A stretch of 64,000 nucleotides of DNA. It comes from Streptococcus varani (lineage in GTDB: Bacteria; Bacillota; Bacilli; Lactobacillales; Streptococcaceae). This document shows, one piece after another, positions 10,299-19,597 of the stretch. Each line of letters begins with the position of its first letter. The stretch's first letter is position 1. The notes under the pieces were generated by a model, which had not been told where the DNA came from, searched no databases, and worked only from the letters and a program-made list of their open reading frames with translations. The position numbers and the translations under genes were made by a program. The stretch lies in the NCBI RefSeq assembly GCF_001375655.1, contig NZ_CTEN01000005.1, forward strand, positions 26,543 through 90,542, read 5' to 3'.

Positions 10299-11340
10299 CT
10301 TTCTTCTGAAAATACTCATGAACACGCGGGGCAACTTCTTTTCCATAAAGTTCAATGGCACGTAGGACATCCTCATGGGGCAAAGAACCAACTGGTAGAT
10401 GGAGGAAAAATCGATCCAAATCCATAACTTCAACGGTATTGATAATTTTTTTGGCTACATACTCCGCATTTCCAACTATCGTTGCTCCTTGATCTGAAAG
10501 TGAATGGAGATAATCTTCTTTGGTCATCTCACGCCAATGTGGACGATCTTTTGCAATATTATCTACTGTTTGTTTATTAGGGTAAAAATAATCTTGGATA
10601 GCCTGTTCATGATTATCGCCAATCCACCCCCAGGAATGTGCTGCTACCTTGATACGACTGGCTGGATGCCCTTCGTTGGTTGCAATCTTTCGATAAGCAT
10701 CAGCCAGTGGCTTGAAGTTCTTCGGCGTAGTACCAATTACAGCATAAACAATTGGCAAACCCAATTGAGCAATTTTGACTGTTGACTCGACATGACCACC
10801 AGTTGCAACCCAGATCGGAACATCTTCTTGAACAGCTCGAGGGTAAACAGGTTTATTAATCACAGTTTGAGTATGTTTCCCTTGCCAAGTCAAGTTGGTA
10901 TTTTCTTTAATCTGCAAGAGCATATCTAATTTTTCATCAAAGAGTTCTTCATAATCTGCTAAATCATAGCCAAATAATGGGAAGGATTCTGTGAAAGAGC
11001 CACGACCAGCCATAATTTCTGCACGGCCATTAGAAAGGGCATCAATAGTGGCATACTGTTGATAGAGACGAACCGGATCCATGGAAGAAAGGATAGAGAC
11101 AGCTGATGTCAACTTAATCTTTTTGGTCTTAACAGCTCCAGCTGCTAAAACAATCTCGGGCGCAGAAACCGCAAAATCTTCCCTGTGGTGTTCACCAATG
11201 CCGTAGACATCTAATCCGACTTGATCCGCCAATTCGATTTCCTTGACTAATTGACGGATCCGTTCTTCATGACTATAGGTTTGACCAGTTTTTTCTAAAG
11301 GTGTCGTTTCACCAAAAGTTGAAATACCTAATTCGACCAT
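10288..11340 (-). CDS. LLM class flavin-dependent oxidoreductase
   Basis: 350 residues of the bacterial luciferase-like (F420/FMN) superfamily. Family segments are GISTFGETTP at the N-terminus, YGIGEHHREDFAVSAPEIVL near residue 45, the SAVSILSSMDPVRLYQQYATID stretch (residues 78-99), the flavin-binding-like RAEIMAGRGSF, and GNAEYVAKKI near the C-terminus. Such enzymes reduce or oxygenate unidentified substrates with FMNH2. The conserved streptococcal/lactobacillar version has no assigned substrate. Start ATG follows GAGGAATCAAGT. It converges with the TetR gene. Confidence 0.82.
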   Translation of the reverse strand: MVELGISTFGETTPLEKTGQTYSHEERIRQLVKEIELADQVGLDVYGIGEHHREDFAVSAPEIVLAAGAVKTKKIKLTSAVSILSSMDPVRLYQQYATIDALSNGRAEIMAGRGSFTESFPLFGYDLADYEELFDEKLDMLLQIKENTNLTWQGKHTQTVINKPVYPRAVQEDVPIWVATGGHVESTVKIAQLGLPIVYAVIGTTPKNFKPLADAYRKIATNEGHPASRIKVAAHSWGWIGDNHEQAIQDYFYPNKQTVDNIAKDRPHWREMTKEDYLHSLSDQGATIVGNAEYVAKKIINTVEVMDLDRFFLHLPVGSLPHEDVLRAIELYGKEVAPRVHEYFQKKEKV

Positions 11341-11436
11341 ACTTGATTCCTCGTTTACTTCTGATTTATAATCATGGTATCACTAATTAGTGTAACCAGC
11401 AAAAATTATGCTCATTTCTCCCCAATATCGTTATTC

Positions 11437-11466
11437 CAAACAAAAAGACTCGGTTAAACCGAGTCT
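11437..11466 (-). terminator. Orphan terminator on minus strand
   Basis: AGACTCGGTT and AACCGAGTCT form a strong hairpin; reading on the minus strand it is followed by TTTTTG. No minus-strand gene lies just upstream of it now: an IS remnant occupies that place, so the gene it served may have been lost. Confidence 0.55.
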
Positions 11467-11561
11467 CAGACTGAAGACAAAGTCCTTGGAATTAGGTTTC
11501 TAAGGGCTTTTCTTTGTGAATAGGAGTATAATTAAAGTATCTAGTATGAGGAGGTTTGGCT

Positions 11562-12018
11562 ATGCTTCATAAGGAAAAACCAGATTACAACCGCAATCAA
11601 TATGGTTTCTATACACTGATGACCTTGTTCCAATTGATCATTTCCTTCGTCAAGTTGATGAGGTGATTGATTTTAACTTCATTTATGAGTTGGTAGAGGA
11701 CACCTACTCAACCGATAATGGTCGTCCGAGTTTAGATCCTGTCATGCTGGTTAAAATCCCTCTTATTCAGTGCCTCTATGGTATTCGGTCCATGCGTCAA
11801 ACTATCAAGGAAATCGAAGTCAATATGGCTTATCGTTGGTTTCTCGGTCTTACTCTCGATGACAGGGTCCCCCACTTCACTACTTATGGGAAGAATTACA
11901 GTCGAAGATTCCAAGAAAAAGAGCTCATCTCTGAGATTTTCTCTCGAATTCTCAATCAAGCCTTAAGAGCTGGTTTGATTGACCCTTCTGAAATTTTCGT
12001 GGATGGAACTCATATCAC
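11562..12018 (+). pseudogene. IS1182-type transposase remnant (N-terminal part, frameshifted)
   Basis: An intact start region (AGGAGG then ATG at 11562) reads MLHKEKPDYNRNQYGFYT, the classic IS1182-family N-terminus. One base is missing near 11616, sending the original frame to a TGA after 35 codons. The downstream frame resumes with GAT GAC CTT at about 11618 and continues through NGRPSLDPVMLVKIPLIQ and MAYRWFLGLTLDDRVPHF to FVDGTHI, where family similarity stops abruptly at about 12018. The catalytic domain is missing. Doubly dead: frameshift plus 3' truncation. Confidence 0.82.
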
Positions 12019-12165
12019 GTTTCTGTTCGTAGAGCCACGATTTCGCTATCCCTTCCTCTCCCCGCTACCTCGCGATAGTCAGGCTTGGGAGTCGCTATTG
12101 GGTTCACCGGTAGCGGGTGCCCACGGAGGACTTGCACCTCAGATGTACGACATGCCCGTCGTACT
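12019..12165. other. GC-rich, strongly folded segment of unknown nature
   Basis: About 145 bp clearly richer in G+C than its neighbours, joined directly to the broken IS1182 remnant and ending just before yajC. It holds nested and adjacent perfect palindromes: CCCGCTACC / GGTAGCGGG (9 bp, about 12060-12116), GGTGC / GCACC, and GTACGAC / GTCGTAC with a 6-nt loop (12145-12164). Short frames cross it but none looks like a protein I recognise. It may be a structured RNA relic or the end of another mobile element. Confidence 0.4.
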
Positions 12166-12184
12166 GAAAAAAGAATAACCGATG

Positions 12185-12502
12185 TTATTCTTCAATGGCG
12201 CTTTCGCTCTTTTCAGTTGATTCTTCAACAATTGTTTCTACCTCTGGCGTCACCGCAGCTTCTGTCACGCGATTACGAATGGCTGCACGATCAAAAGTTA
12301 AGTAGATACCATCAATATCCAGAACGACTTTCTGATCATTGATTTCGTCTACGATACCGTACAATCCACCAATTGTTACGATTTCATCCCCTTTTTTGAT
12401 TTGGTTGAGTGTATTAGCACGGCTTTGTTGTTGTTTTCTTTGAGAAAAGAACATCCAACCCAACATCCCCAACATCAAAACTGGAAAAATAAATTGTCCC
12501 AT
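12185..12502 (-). CDS. yajC: Preprotein translocase subunit YajC
   Basis: 105 residues: one N-terminal membrane helix (FIFPVLMLGMLGWMFFSQRK) followed by the conserved YajC cytoplasmic part with IKKGDEIVTIGGLYGIVDEI. The C-terminus is acidic, as usual in streptococci. YajC associates with the Sec translocon through SecDF. The ATG at 12502 follows GAGGAG at 6 nt; six extra upstream codons lie in the ribosome-binding region and are rejected. The stop is about 20 bp from the folded GC-rich segment. Confidence 0.88.
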   Translation of the reverse strand: MGQFIFPVLMLGMLGWMFFSQRKQQQSRANTLNQIKKGDEIVTIGGLYGIVDEINDQKVVLDIDGIYLTFDRAAIRNRVTEAAVTPEVETIVEESTEKSESAIEE

Positions 12503-12591
12503 AATTAACTCCTCATTCATTTAATAGCACCTATTATATCAAAAAATACCAGTAAAGAAAAGGGGAGAGTACAGCCTCATTCAAAAAAAGT

Positions 12592-12723
12592 ATAGTCGGT
12601 TGAATGACGGTTGATATGATATCACTATCGACAGGCCTTACTCTGGTTGAGAGAAACTTAGTTCCTTCTATTTCCAACCTCAAACAATCTATTCCTAGTC
12701 CAAAAGTTCATTCATTCGACTAT
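12592..12723. repeat. BOX-like intergenic repeat with inverted ends
   Basis: Begins ATAGTCGGTTGAATGA and ends TCATTCATTCGACTAT, so the ends form an imperfect inverted repeat. The interior TATCACTATCGACAGG, GAAACTTAGTTCCTTCTA and TTTCCAACCTCAAACA modules match the element at 9023-9355. It separates purA from yajC. Confidence 0.65.
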
Positions 12724-12770
12724 AAAAGAGGAGTCAAAGCTCCTCCTTATCATCGCTTAAATATAATTGC

Positions 12771-14075
<1,305 letters not shown>

Positions 14076-14188
14076 CTAGAAGCCTCAAAATGAAAACACT
14101 TTACAGTGCTCTTACTAGACTTCCATTCCTTTCAGACCTAACGTCAACTGATGGTGGGAATCTCACCCACGAGTCTCGTTTACATCTC

Positions 14189-14217
14189 ATTATACTAAAA
14201 AGCGAACTTTTTTTCAA
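14189..14217 (-). promoter_or_regulatory. purA promoter
   Basis: On the minus strand TTGAAA (14217-14212) and TATAAT (14194-14189) are separated by exactly 17 bp. Transcription would begin near 14182, giving a roughly 120-nt leader that contains a GTGGG / CCCAC hairpin (about 14152-14170). Confidence 0.7.
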
Positions 14218-14241
14218 GATAAGACTATTCAAAAAGAAAAA

Positions 14242-14268
14242 CCGAATATTATCAAATAGATACTTCGG
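14242..14268. promoter_or_regulatory. Inverted PurBox pair (PurR operator)
   Basis: AAAACCGAATATT and, in the opposite sense, TTAACCGAAGTAT face each other with 17 bp between CCGAA and TTCGG. This matches the PurBox consensus AWWWCCGAACWWT known from lactococcal and bacillar PurR. Its centre is about 73 bp upstream of the predicted purA start. Confidence 0.65.
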
Positions 14269-14395
14269 TTAATAAGCTTTTCCCGAATTTTATCCGATAG
14301 GTTCAGAAAAAAGAAGTTTTTCCTAAGTAGCAAAAATTTGTTTTTGCCTTGGAAAGGGTTTAAAATGAAGATAATATTAAATTTGAGGCGAGAAA

Positions 14396-16648
14396 ATGAC
14401 AGTATCCAATTTACTAAAAAAAGCAGATAGAACCTTTCCTATTTTACAAGCTACCTTTGGTATCGAACGAGAAGCCTTACGAATCAACGATAAAGACCGT
14501 TTGGCTCAGAGTCCACACCCAAAAAGCTTGGGCAATCGCTCCTTTCACCCTTATATTCAAACAGACTACAGCGAACCCCAAATAGAGCTCATCACGCCGA
14601 TTAGCCATTCAACTCGTGAGGCTTTACGGATTTTGGGAGCTATTACGGATGTAGCCAGTCGTTCTATGGATAAAACAGAGTATCTTTGGCCACTTTCCAT
14701 GCCACCACAAGTCACAGAGGAGGAAATCCAAATCGCAGCCCTGGACAATCCCTATGAATACCAGTATCGAGTAGGTTTGGGGCAACGATACGGCAAACTT
14801 CTCCAATCTATGAGTGGCATTCATTACAATTTTGAATTGGGGAAGGATTTGACCCAGGCACTCTTTGAAATCAGTGGTTACGCTAACTTTGTTACCTTCA
14901 AAAATGACCTCTATCTAAAAATAGCACAAAACTTCCTCAACTACCGCTGGTTTTTGACTTATTTATACGGGGCCAGCCCCTTAGCAGAAGAGGGCTTCCT
15001 AAAAGATGATCCTACTACTCCTGTTCGTTCCTTCCGTAACAGCCCGTACGGCTATGTGAACAAAGAGGATGTCACAGTTTCTTTTGCTGACCTAGACACC
15101 TATGTGACAAATTTAGAAGATGCTGTCGCAACTGGCAAATTGTCTGCGGAAAAAGAATTTTATTCTGCAATTCGCCTACGTGGGAGCCAGTATAATCGTG
15201 ATTATCTGACACACGGGATTTCTTATTTGGAATTCCGTTGCTTTGACCTCAACCCTTTTAACCCTCTAGGAATCAACCAAGAAACGCTGGATACAGTGCA
15301 TCTCTTTATCTTATCCCTTCTTTGGATGGACTCTTTGACAGATGTAGACACTCATCTGGCCCAAGCTAATCATCTCAACAATCAAATCGCTCTCAGCCAT
15401 CCACTGGAGGCCCTACCGAAAGAAGCTGATATTCAAAGCATTTTGATAGCTATGAAAGAAGTGATTACTCACTTTGATTTGGGACCCGAGTATGCTCAGT
15501 TACTTGAAACAGTTAAAAAAGCCAGTGCAGATCCTAGCCTAACTCTGGGTGCTCAACTGTTGACTCACATTGACAATGATTCCTTAGAGGATTTTGGTCG
15601 TCAGCAAGGAAAGGTCTTTCATGACTATGCCTGGTCTGCACCTTATGCCCTAAAAGGCTATGAAAACATGGAATTATCAACCCAGATGGTGCTTTTTGAT
15701 GCCATTCAAATGGGGCTGAAGGTAGAGATTTTAGACGAAAATGATCAGTTTATTAAGCTCTGGTATAAGGACCATGTTGAATTGGTGAAAAATGGCAACA
15801 TGACTGCAAAGGATAAGTACGTAGTTCCCTTAGCTATGGCCAATAAGACGGTAACCAAGAAGATTTTGCATGAAGCAGGTTTCCCAGTTCCAGCTGGTAG
15901 CGAATTTTCTAGTCAATCGGATGCCCTCCGTTACTTCGGACAAATTGCAGATAAAGCCATCGTGGTCAAGCCAAAATCAACCAATTTTGGTTTGGGAATC
16001 TCTATTTTTCAAGAAGGGACTAGCCTAGCCGATTATAAAAAGGCTTTGGATATCGCTTTTGCTGAAGATTCTGATGTTCTTGTGGAGGAATTCATCCCAG
16101 GAACCGAATATCGTTTCTTTGTCCTAGATGGCCAATGCGAAGCCGTTCTCCTACGTCTTGCAGCCAATGTGGTTGGGGATGGAGTTCATACTATTCAAGA
16201 ATTGGTCGACATAAAAAACCAGAATCCACTTCGTGGTCGCGATCACCGTTCCCCACTTGAAATCATCAACTTAGGTAAGATCGAACTACTCATGCTAGAG
16301 CAACAGGGCTACACGCCTGACACCATTTTAGCAACTGGCGTCAAAGCTGATTTGCGAGGCAACTCCAATATCTCCACTGGTGGCGACTCCATTGATGTGA
16401 CTGAGATTATGGATGATTCCTTCAAGAAATTGGCGGCCGATATGGCTTCTACCATGGGAGCTTGGGTCTGCGGGGTGGATCTGATTATTCCAGATACATC
16501 CGTTGTTTCGACAAAAGAACATCCAGCTTCGACCTGTATTGAACTTAATTTCAATCCGTCTATGTATATGCACACCTATTGCCATCAAGGCCCAGGCCAA
16601 ATCATTACAAAGAAGATTTTGCAGAAACTCTTCCCTGAGTTGACTTAA
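14396..16648 (+). CDS. gshF: Bifunctional glutamate-cysteine ligase/glutathione synthetase GshF
   Basis: 750 residues, the normal length for the fused GshF (GshAB). Residues 1 to about 450 form the gamma-glutamylcysteine ligase half (TFGIEREALRIN, SEPQIELITPISHS, YLWPLSMPP, MSGIHYNFELG). From about 480 the ATP-grasp half follows (VVKPKSTNFGLGISIF, DVLVEEFIPGTEYRFFVLDG, GVDLIIPD, CIELNFNPSMYMHTY). It makes glutathione from Glu, Cys and Gly in the cytosol. Start chosen at ATG 14396 after GAGGCGAG. Its presence argues against S. pneumoniae, which imports glutathione. The terminator was later hit by an ISL3 element. Confidence 0.93.
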   Translation: MTVSNLLKKADRTFPILQATFGIEREALRINDKDRLAQSPHPKSLGNRSFHPYIQTDYSEPQIELITPISHSTREALRILGAITDVASRSMDKTEYLWPLSMPPQVTEEEIQIAALDNPYEYQYRVGLGQRYGKLLQSMSGIHYNFELGKDLTQALFEISGYANFVTFKNDLYLKIAQNFLNYRWFLTYLYGASPLAEEGFLKDDPTTPVRSFRNSPYGYVNKEDVTVSFADLDTYVTNLEDAVATGKLSAEKEFYSAIRLRGSQYNRDYLTHGISYLEFRCFDLNPFNPLGINQETLDTVHLFILSLLWMDSLTDVDTHLAQANHLNNQIALSHPLEALPKEADIQSILIAMKEVITHFDLGPEYAQLLETVKKASADPSLTLGAQLLTHIDNDSLEDFGRQQGKVFHDYAWSAPYALKGYENMELSTQMVLFDAIQMGLKVEILDENDQFIKLWYKDHVELVKNGNMTAKDKYVVPLAMANKTVTKKILHEAGFPVPAGSEFSSQSDALRYFGQIADKAIVVKPKSTNFGLGISIFQEGTSLADYKKALDIAFAEDSDVLVEEFIPGTEYRFFVLDGQCEAVLLRLAANVVGDGVHTIQELVDIKNQNPLRGRDHRSPLEIINLGKIELLMLEQQGYTPDTILATGVKADLRGNSNISTGGDSIDVTEIMDDSFKKLAADMASTMGAWVCGVDLIIPDTSVVSTKEHPASTCIELNFNPSMYMHTYCHQGPGQIITKKILQKLFPELT

Positions 16649-16660
16649 TCTGCCTACACG

Positions 16661-16686
16661 AAAAAACCGCCGGTTGGCGGTTTTTG
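16661..16686 (+). terminator. gshF terminator, split by IS insertion
   Basis: AAAAACCGCC and GGCGGTTTTT form a perfect stem around GGTT. The last bases, GGTTTTTG (16679-16686), are the target duplicated by the ISL3 element. Confidence 0.85.
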
Positions 16687-16823
16687 GGCTCTATAATTTC
16701 TGTAGTGGGTAAGACCACTATGGAGGTTATGGAGCCTTTTTGAGTGTATACAAAAAGTCCCATATGACCTATAATGAAAAGCGACAAAACCATCATTTTA
16801 GAAAGACTCATATGGAACAATTT
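16687..16823. repeat. Duplicated left end of the ISL3 element
   Basis: Identical over 137 bp to 17031-17167, including the terminal inverted repeat and the start of the transposase gene up to the MEQF codons. The two copies diverge at 16824/17168. Confidence 0.9.
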
Positions 16824-16860
16824 TCATGTGAGACCTCGCTAATAGCTATAGTTGCACTAC

Positions 16861-16988
16861 TATTATAACGCTTTGACGTTGAATGATGGCTCATAAAGGG
16901 AAAAATCGCTACAGACCGTGGCGATTTTTCTTTTTAGGTGATCCTTAAACCTTGATAAATCTAAGTTCAAGAAAAAGGGGAATGATTC
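16861..16988. repeat. 128-bp IS-end repeat, copy 2
   Basis: Same sequence as 2550-2677, here embedded between the two ISL3 left ends. It carries the AAAAATCGC / GCGATTTTT hairpin. Confidence 0.8.
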
Positions 16989-17155
16989 CTAAAAGCTTAT
17001 ATTCCATGTTCAGTCAAACAAGTAAAAAATGGCTCTATAATTTCTGTAGTGGGTAAGACCACTATGGAGGTTATGGAGCCTTTTTGAGTGTATACAAAAA
17101 GTCCCATATGACCTATAATGAAAAGCGACAAAACCATCATTTTAGAAAGACTCAT

Positions 17156-18412
17156 ATGGAACAATTTGATTTTATCACAAACTTACTTGGAATAAAAGAC
17201 CCTAATATCACCATTTCAGATTATGTGGACGCTGGAACTCATAAGGAGGTTATCGCTAAACTTGACTATCCGGCTCCTAAGTGCCATAACTGCCATGGTC
17301 AGATGGCTAAATATGACCTCCAAAAAGAATCTAAAATCCCCTATCTGGAATGTGCTGGTTATAAGACCTTGATTCGATTAAGAAAACGTCGTTTCCGCTG
17401 TCAAGATTGCGGAAAAATGGCGGTAGCTGAGACTTCTCTGGTCAAGAAGAATCATCAAATACCAGCTATTGTTAACCATAAGATTGCTCAAAAGCTGATT
17501 GAGAAAGGTTCTATGACAGACATCGCTGAATGCTTGGCCGTATCCACTTCAACAGTCATTCGCAAACTCAAGGAGTTCCAATTCAAGACTGACTTAACCT
17601 GGCTCCCAACCAATATGAGCTGGGATGAGTACAGCTTCAAGAAAGGCAAGATGAGTTTCATCGCTCAGGATTTCGACTCGAAAAACATTCTGGCAATCCT
17701 TGATGGCAGAACACAGGCAACCATTCGCAATTACTTCCTCCGCTACTCCAGACAGGTGAGAAACCGCGTCAAAGTCATCACTATGGACATGTTTAGTCCC
17801 TACTATGACATCGCTAAAAAATTATTTCCAAACGCTAAAATTGTCCTCGATCGCTTTCATATCGTCCAACATATGAGTCGGGCCATGAACCGTCTGCGCA
17901 TTCAAGTCATGAATCAGTTTGACAGAAAATCTTATGAATACAAAGCTTTCAAGCGTTACTGGAAACTCATTCAACAGGATAGCCGTAAACTCAACGATAA
18001 ACGCTTTTATCGCCCTACTTTTCGGATGCATTTGACCAACAAAGAGATTCTTAAAAAACTACTTTCTTACTCCCAGGAACTTCGAGAACACTATGAACTT
18101 TACCAACTATTGCTTTTTCATTTTCAAAAGAAGCAAGCTGAACATTTCTTTGACCTCATTGAGGAGCTGCTTCCCAGCGTAAATCCCATCTTTCAAACTA
18201 TTTTTAAAACCTTTTTGAAGGATAAGGACAAGATCATTAACGCATTAGAACTCCCCTATTCAAACGCCAAACTAGACGCTACTAACAACCTCATCAAAGT
18301 CATTAAGCGTAATGCCTTTGGTTTCCGGAACTTTGACAACTTTAAATTAAGAATTCTCATCGCTTTGAACATCAAAAAGAAGAGAACCAAGTTGGTCCTC
18401 TCCAGGTTATGA
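17156..18412 (+). CDS. ISL3-family transposase
   Basis: 418 residues from the ATG at 17156; the frame is open 24 codons further (17084), but family members start near MEQFDFITNLLGIKDPNI. N-terminal zinc ribbon CHNC..CQDC (about residues 38-83), then the ISL3 helix-turn-helix (MTDIAECLAVSTSTVIRK) and DDE domain: D in MSWDEYSFKKG, D in VITMDMFSPYYDIAKKLF with VLDRFHIVQ. The last acidic motif reads KLDATNN where relatives have KLEATN or LEGTN, a Glu to Asp change in the presumed catalytic position. The frame is otherwise complete. Confidence 0.85.
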   Translation: MEQFDFITNLLGIKDPNITISDYVDAGTHKEVIAKLDYPAPKCHNCHGQMAKYDLQKESKIPYLECAGYKTLIRLRKRRFRCQDCGKMAVAETSLVKKNHQIPAIVNHKIAQKLIEKGSMTDIAECLAVSTSTVIRKLKEFQFKTDLTWLPTNMSWDEYSFKKGKMSFIAQDFDSKNILAILDGRTQATIRNYFLRYSRQVRNRVKVITMDMFSPYYDIAKKLFPNAKIVLDRFHIVQHMSRAMNRLRIQVMNQFDRKSYEYKAFKRYWKLIQQDSRKLNDKRFYRPTFRMHLTNKEILKKLLSYSQELREHYELYQLLLFHFQKKQAEHFFDLIEELLPSVNPIFQTIFKTFLKDKDKIINALELPYSNAKLDATNNLIKVIKRNAFGFRNFDNFKLRILIALNIKKKRTKLVLSRL

Positions 18413-18422
18413 CTTTTCAGCA

Positions 18423-18446
18423 ACCCACTACAGTTGACAAAGAGCC
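18423..18446. repeat. Right inverted repeat of the ISL3 element
   Basis: Reverse complement begins GGCTCTTTGTCAACTGTAGT and matches the left repeat at 18 or so of 24 positions. Followed at once by the target duplication GGTTTTTG. Confidence 0.85.
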
Positions 18447-18460
18447 GGTTTTTGTATAGT

Positions 18461-19327
18461 CTATTTTTTTCGATTCTTAAAAATGAAGAAGATAATCCCT
18501 CCCAAAAGTCCAAATCCAAGTACTGCAAACAAATTAGAACTTGTTTCCCCAGTCTTTGGTAGGATAGGCTTCACCCTTTGACTTTGTATCTGATGGCTCA
18601 AGGGTTCTACTGATGGAGTTGCTGCTTGCTCAACTGTCTTACTAAAGTCTCCTCCATAATGCAAATCAGAGTAATTTATATCATCCGTAATAGCAGCTCC
18701 CCAAAATACCGTTTGGAGTTTGCCATCCTGATAGTTGAAACCAAAGTCATACTTAACTCCCCAACCACCTAATCCATTATAGCCGATATTCCCCCAATTA
18801 TTTCCACCGACATAACGGTAGAGACTAGCAGAAACCACTTCTAATTGCTCAATTTTAAAAACTGTTGTGGATGGTTTCCATTGATCGTGGGTATCGATGG
18901 TTGTAGTTCCTGAACCATCCGCTCGGATGACAATGGTAATCGTCACTCCATTTTGGTTATTGACCCAAGTACCTACCAAGTCTGGCAAGAAAGGGATAAC
19001 TTTAGATGGATCATTGGCCACTAGATTCGGCTCTACATAAGTTGTTGGATTAGAGGGGTTTTCTACGGTACTTGTAATGGGTACTGCAGTGGTTAGAGGT
19101 TCTTGAGATGTTGTTGCAACCGTTGTACTAGCCTTTGGCTCTTGGCTTGTAGTCACTGCTTCTGTACTGGATACATCCACTGTTGGTGCTAGTGTTGGTT
19201 CTTCTGAAGTTATCAGAATGGTACTTGCAGTAGTCGCATCTTCTGCCAATACATTTCCTAGAGGAAACAGCAAAAAAGCAAGTAGCGAAATGGCTATCAC
19301 TATCTTCATTTTAGAAATTTTCATCAT
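18461..19327 (-). CDS. LPXTG-anchored surface protein with GTW-type domain
   Basis: 288 residues: signal peptide to about residue 29 (ending NVLAED), a Thr/Ser/Pro-rich stalk with repeats such as TTSQEP to about 110, then a globular part with DLVGTWVNNQNGVTITI, a Gly/Asn/Trp-rich YVGGNNWGNIGYNG segment, and a sorting signal LPKTG plus hydrophobic tail and KNRKK. Sortase A should link it to the wall. The GTW part resembles DUF6287-type domains and the one in the protein at 23973. Start chosen after AAGGAGG; the frame extends 53 codons upstream without a ribosome site. Ligand unknown. Confidence 0.82.
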   Translation of the reverse strand: MMKISKMKIVIAISLLAFLLFPLGNVLAEDATTASTILITSEEPTLAPTVDVSSTEAVTTSQEPKASTTVATTSQEPLTTAVPITSTVENPSNPTTYVEPNLVANDPSKVIPFLPDLVGTWVNNQNGVTITIVIRADGSGTTTIDTHDQWKPSTTVFKIEQLEVVSASLYRYVGGNNWGNIGYNGLGGWGVKYDFGFNYQDGKLQTVFWGAAITDDINYSDLHYGGDFSKTVEQAATPSVEPLSHQIQSQRVKPILPKTGETSSNLFAVLGFGLLGGIIFFIFKNRKK

Positions 19328-19534
19328 TCTTTCCTCCTTAATTAGCAAGATGAACAAGCAAATTTCTTCTTTTTTCTTCACCATCATTTTAACAGTTTTT
19401 GTTTCCATTGTAAAGTCACTATGTAATATTTTGTAACTTTTTTGTAACATAAGAAATATTTTTGTAACTTTTATATTTTTGCCCATTTATTTACAGTACA
19501 TCTGAAAGTTCAAACGATAAATCATGGCAAACTC

Positions 19535-19563
19535 TTGTCAGTCTAGCTTTTTTTCTGTACAAT
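19535..19563 (+). promoter_or_regulatory. Promoter of xpaC-telA
   Basis: TTGTCA (19535-19540) and TACAAT (19558-19563) with a 17-bp spacer. Confidence 0.65.
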
Positions 19564-19597
19564 GAATCTAGTATGATGATAGAAAGATGTGGCAATA

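Larger units (their letters stand above)
16687..18446 (+). mobile_element. ISL3-family element (IS1167-like) with rearranged left end
   Basis: The outer left end GGCTCTATAATTTCTGTAGT at 16687 and the right end (inverted GGCTCTTTGTCAACTGTAGT) at 18446 are inverted repeats, and both are flanked by the same 8-bp target GGTTTTTG (16679-16686 and 18447-18454), the size expected for ISL3. Inside, the first 137 bp of the element occur twice (16687-16823 and 17031-17167), with about 207 bp of foreign filler between, including a 128-bp piece shared with the IS remnant at 2.6 kb. Confidence 0.85.

Noticed and set aside
14090..14272. 60-codon frame in the purA-gshF gap
   Set aside because: Overlaps the purA leader, promoter and PurR boxes on the other strand; no ribosome site or similarity.
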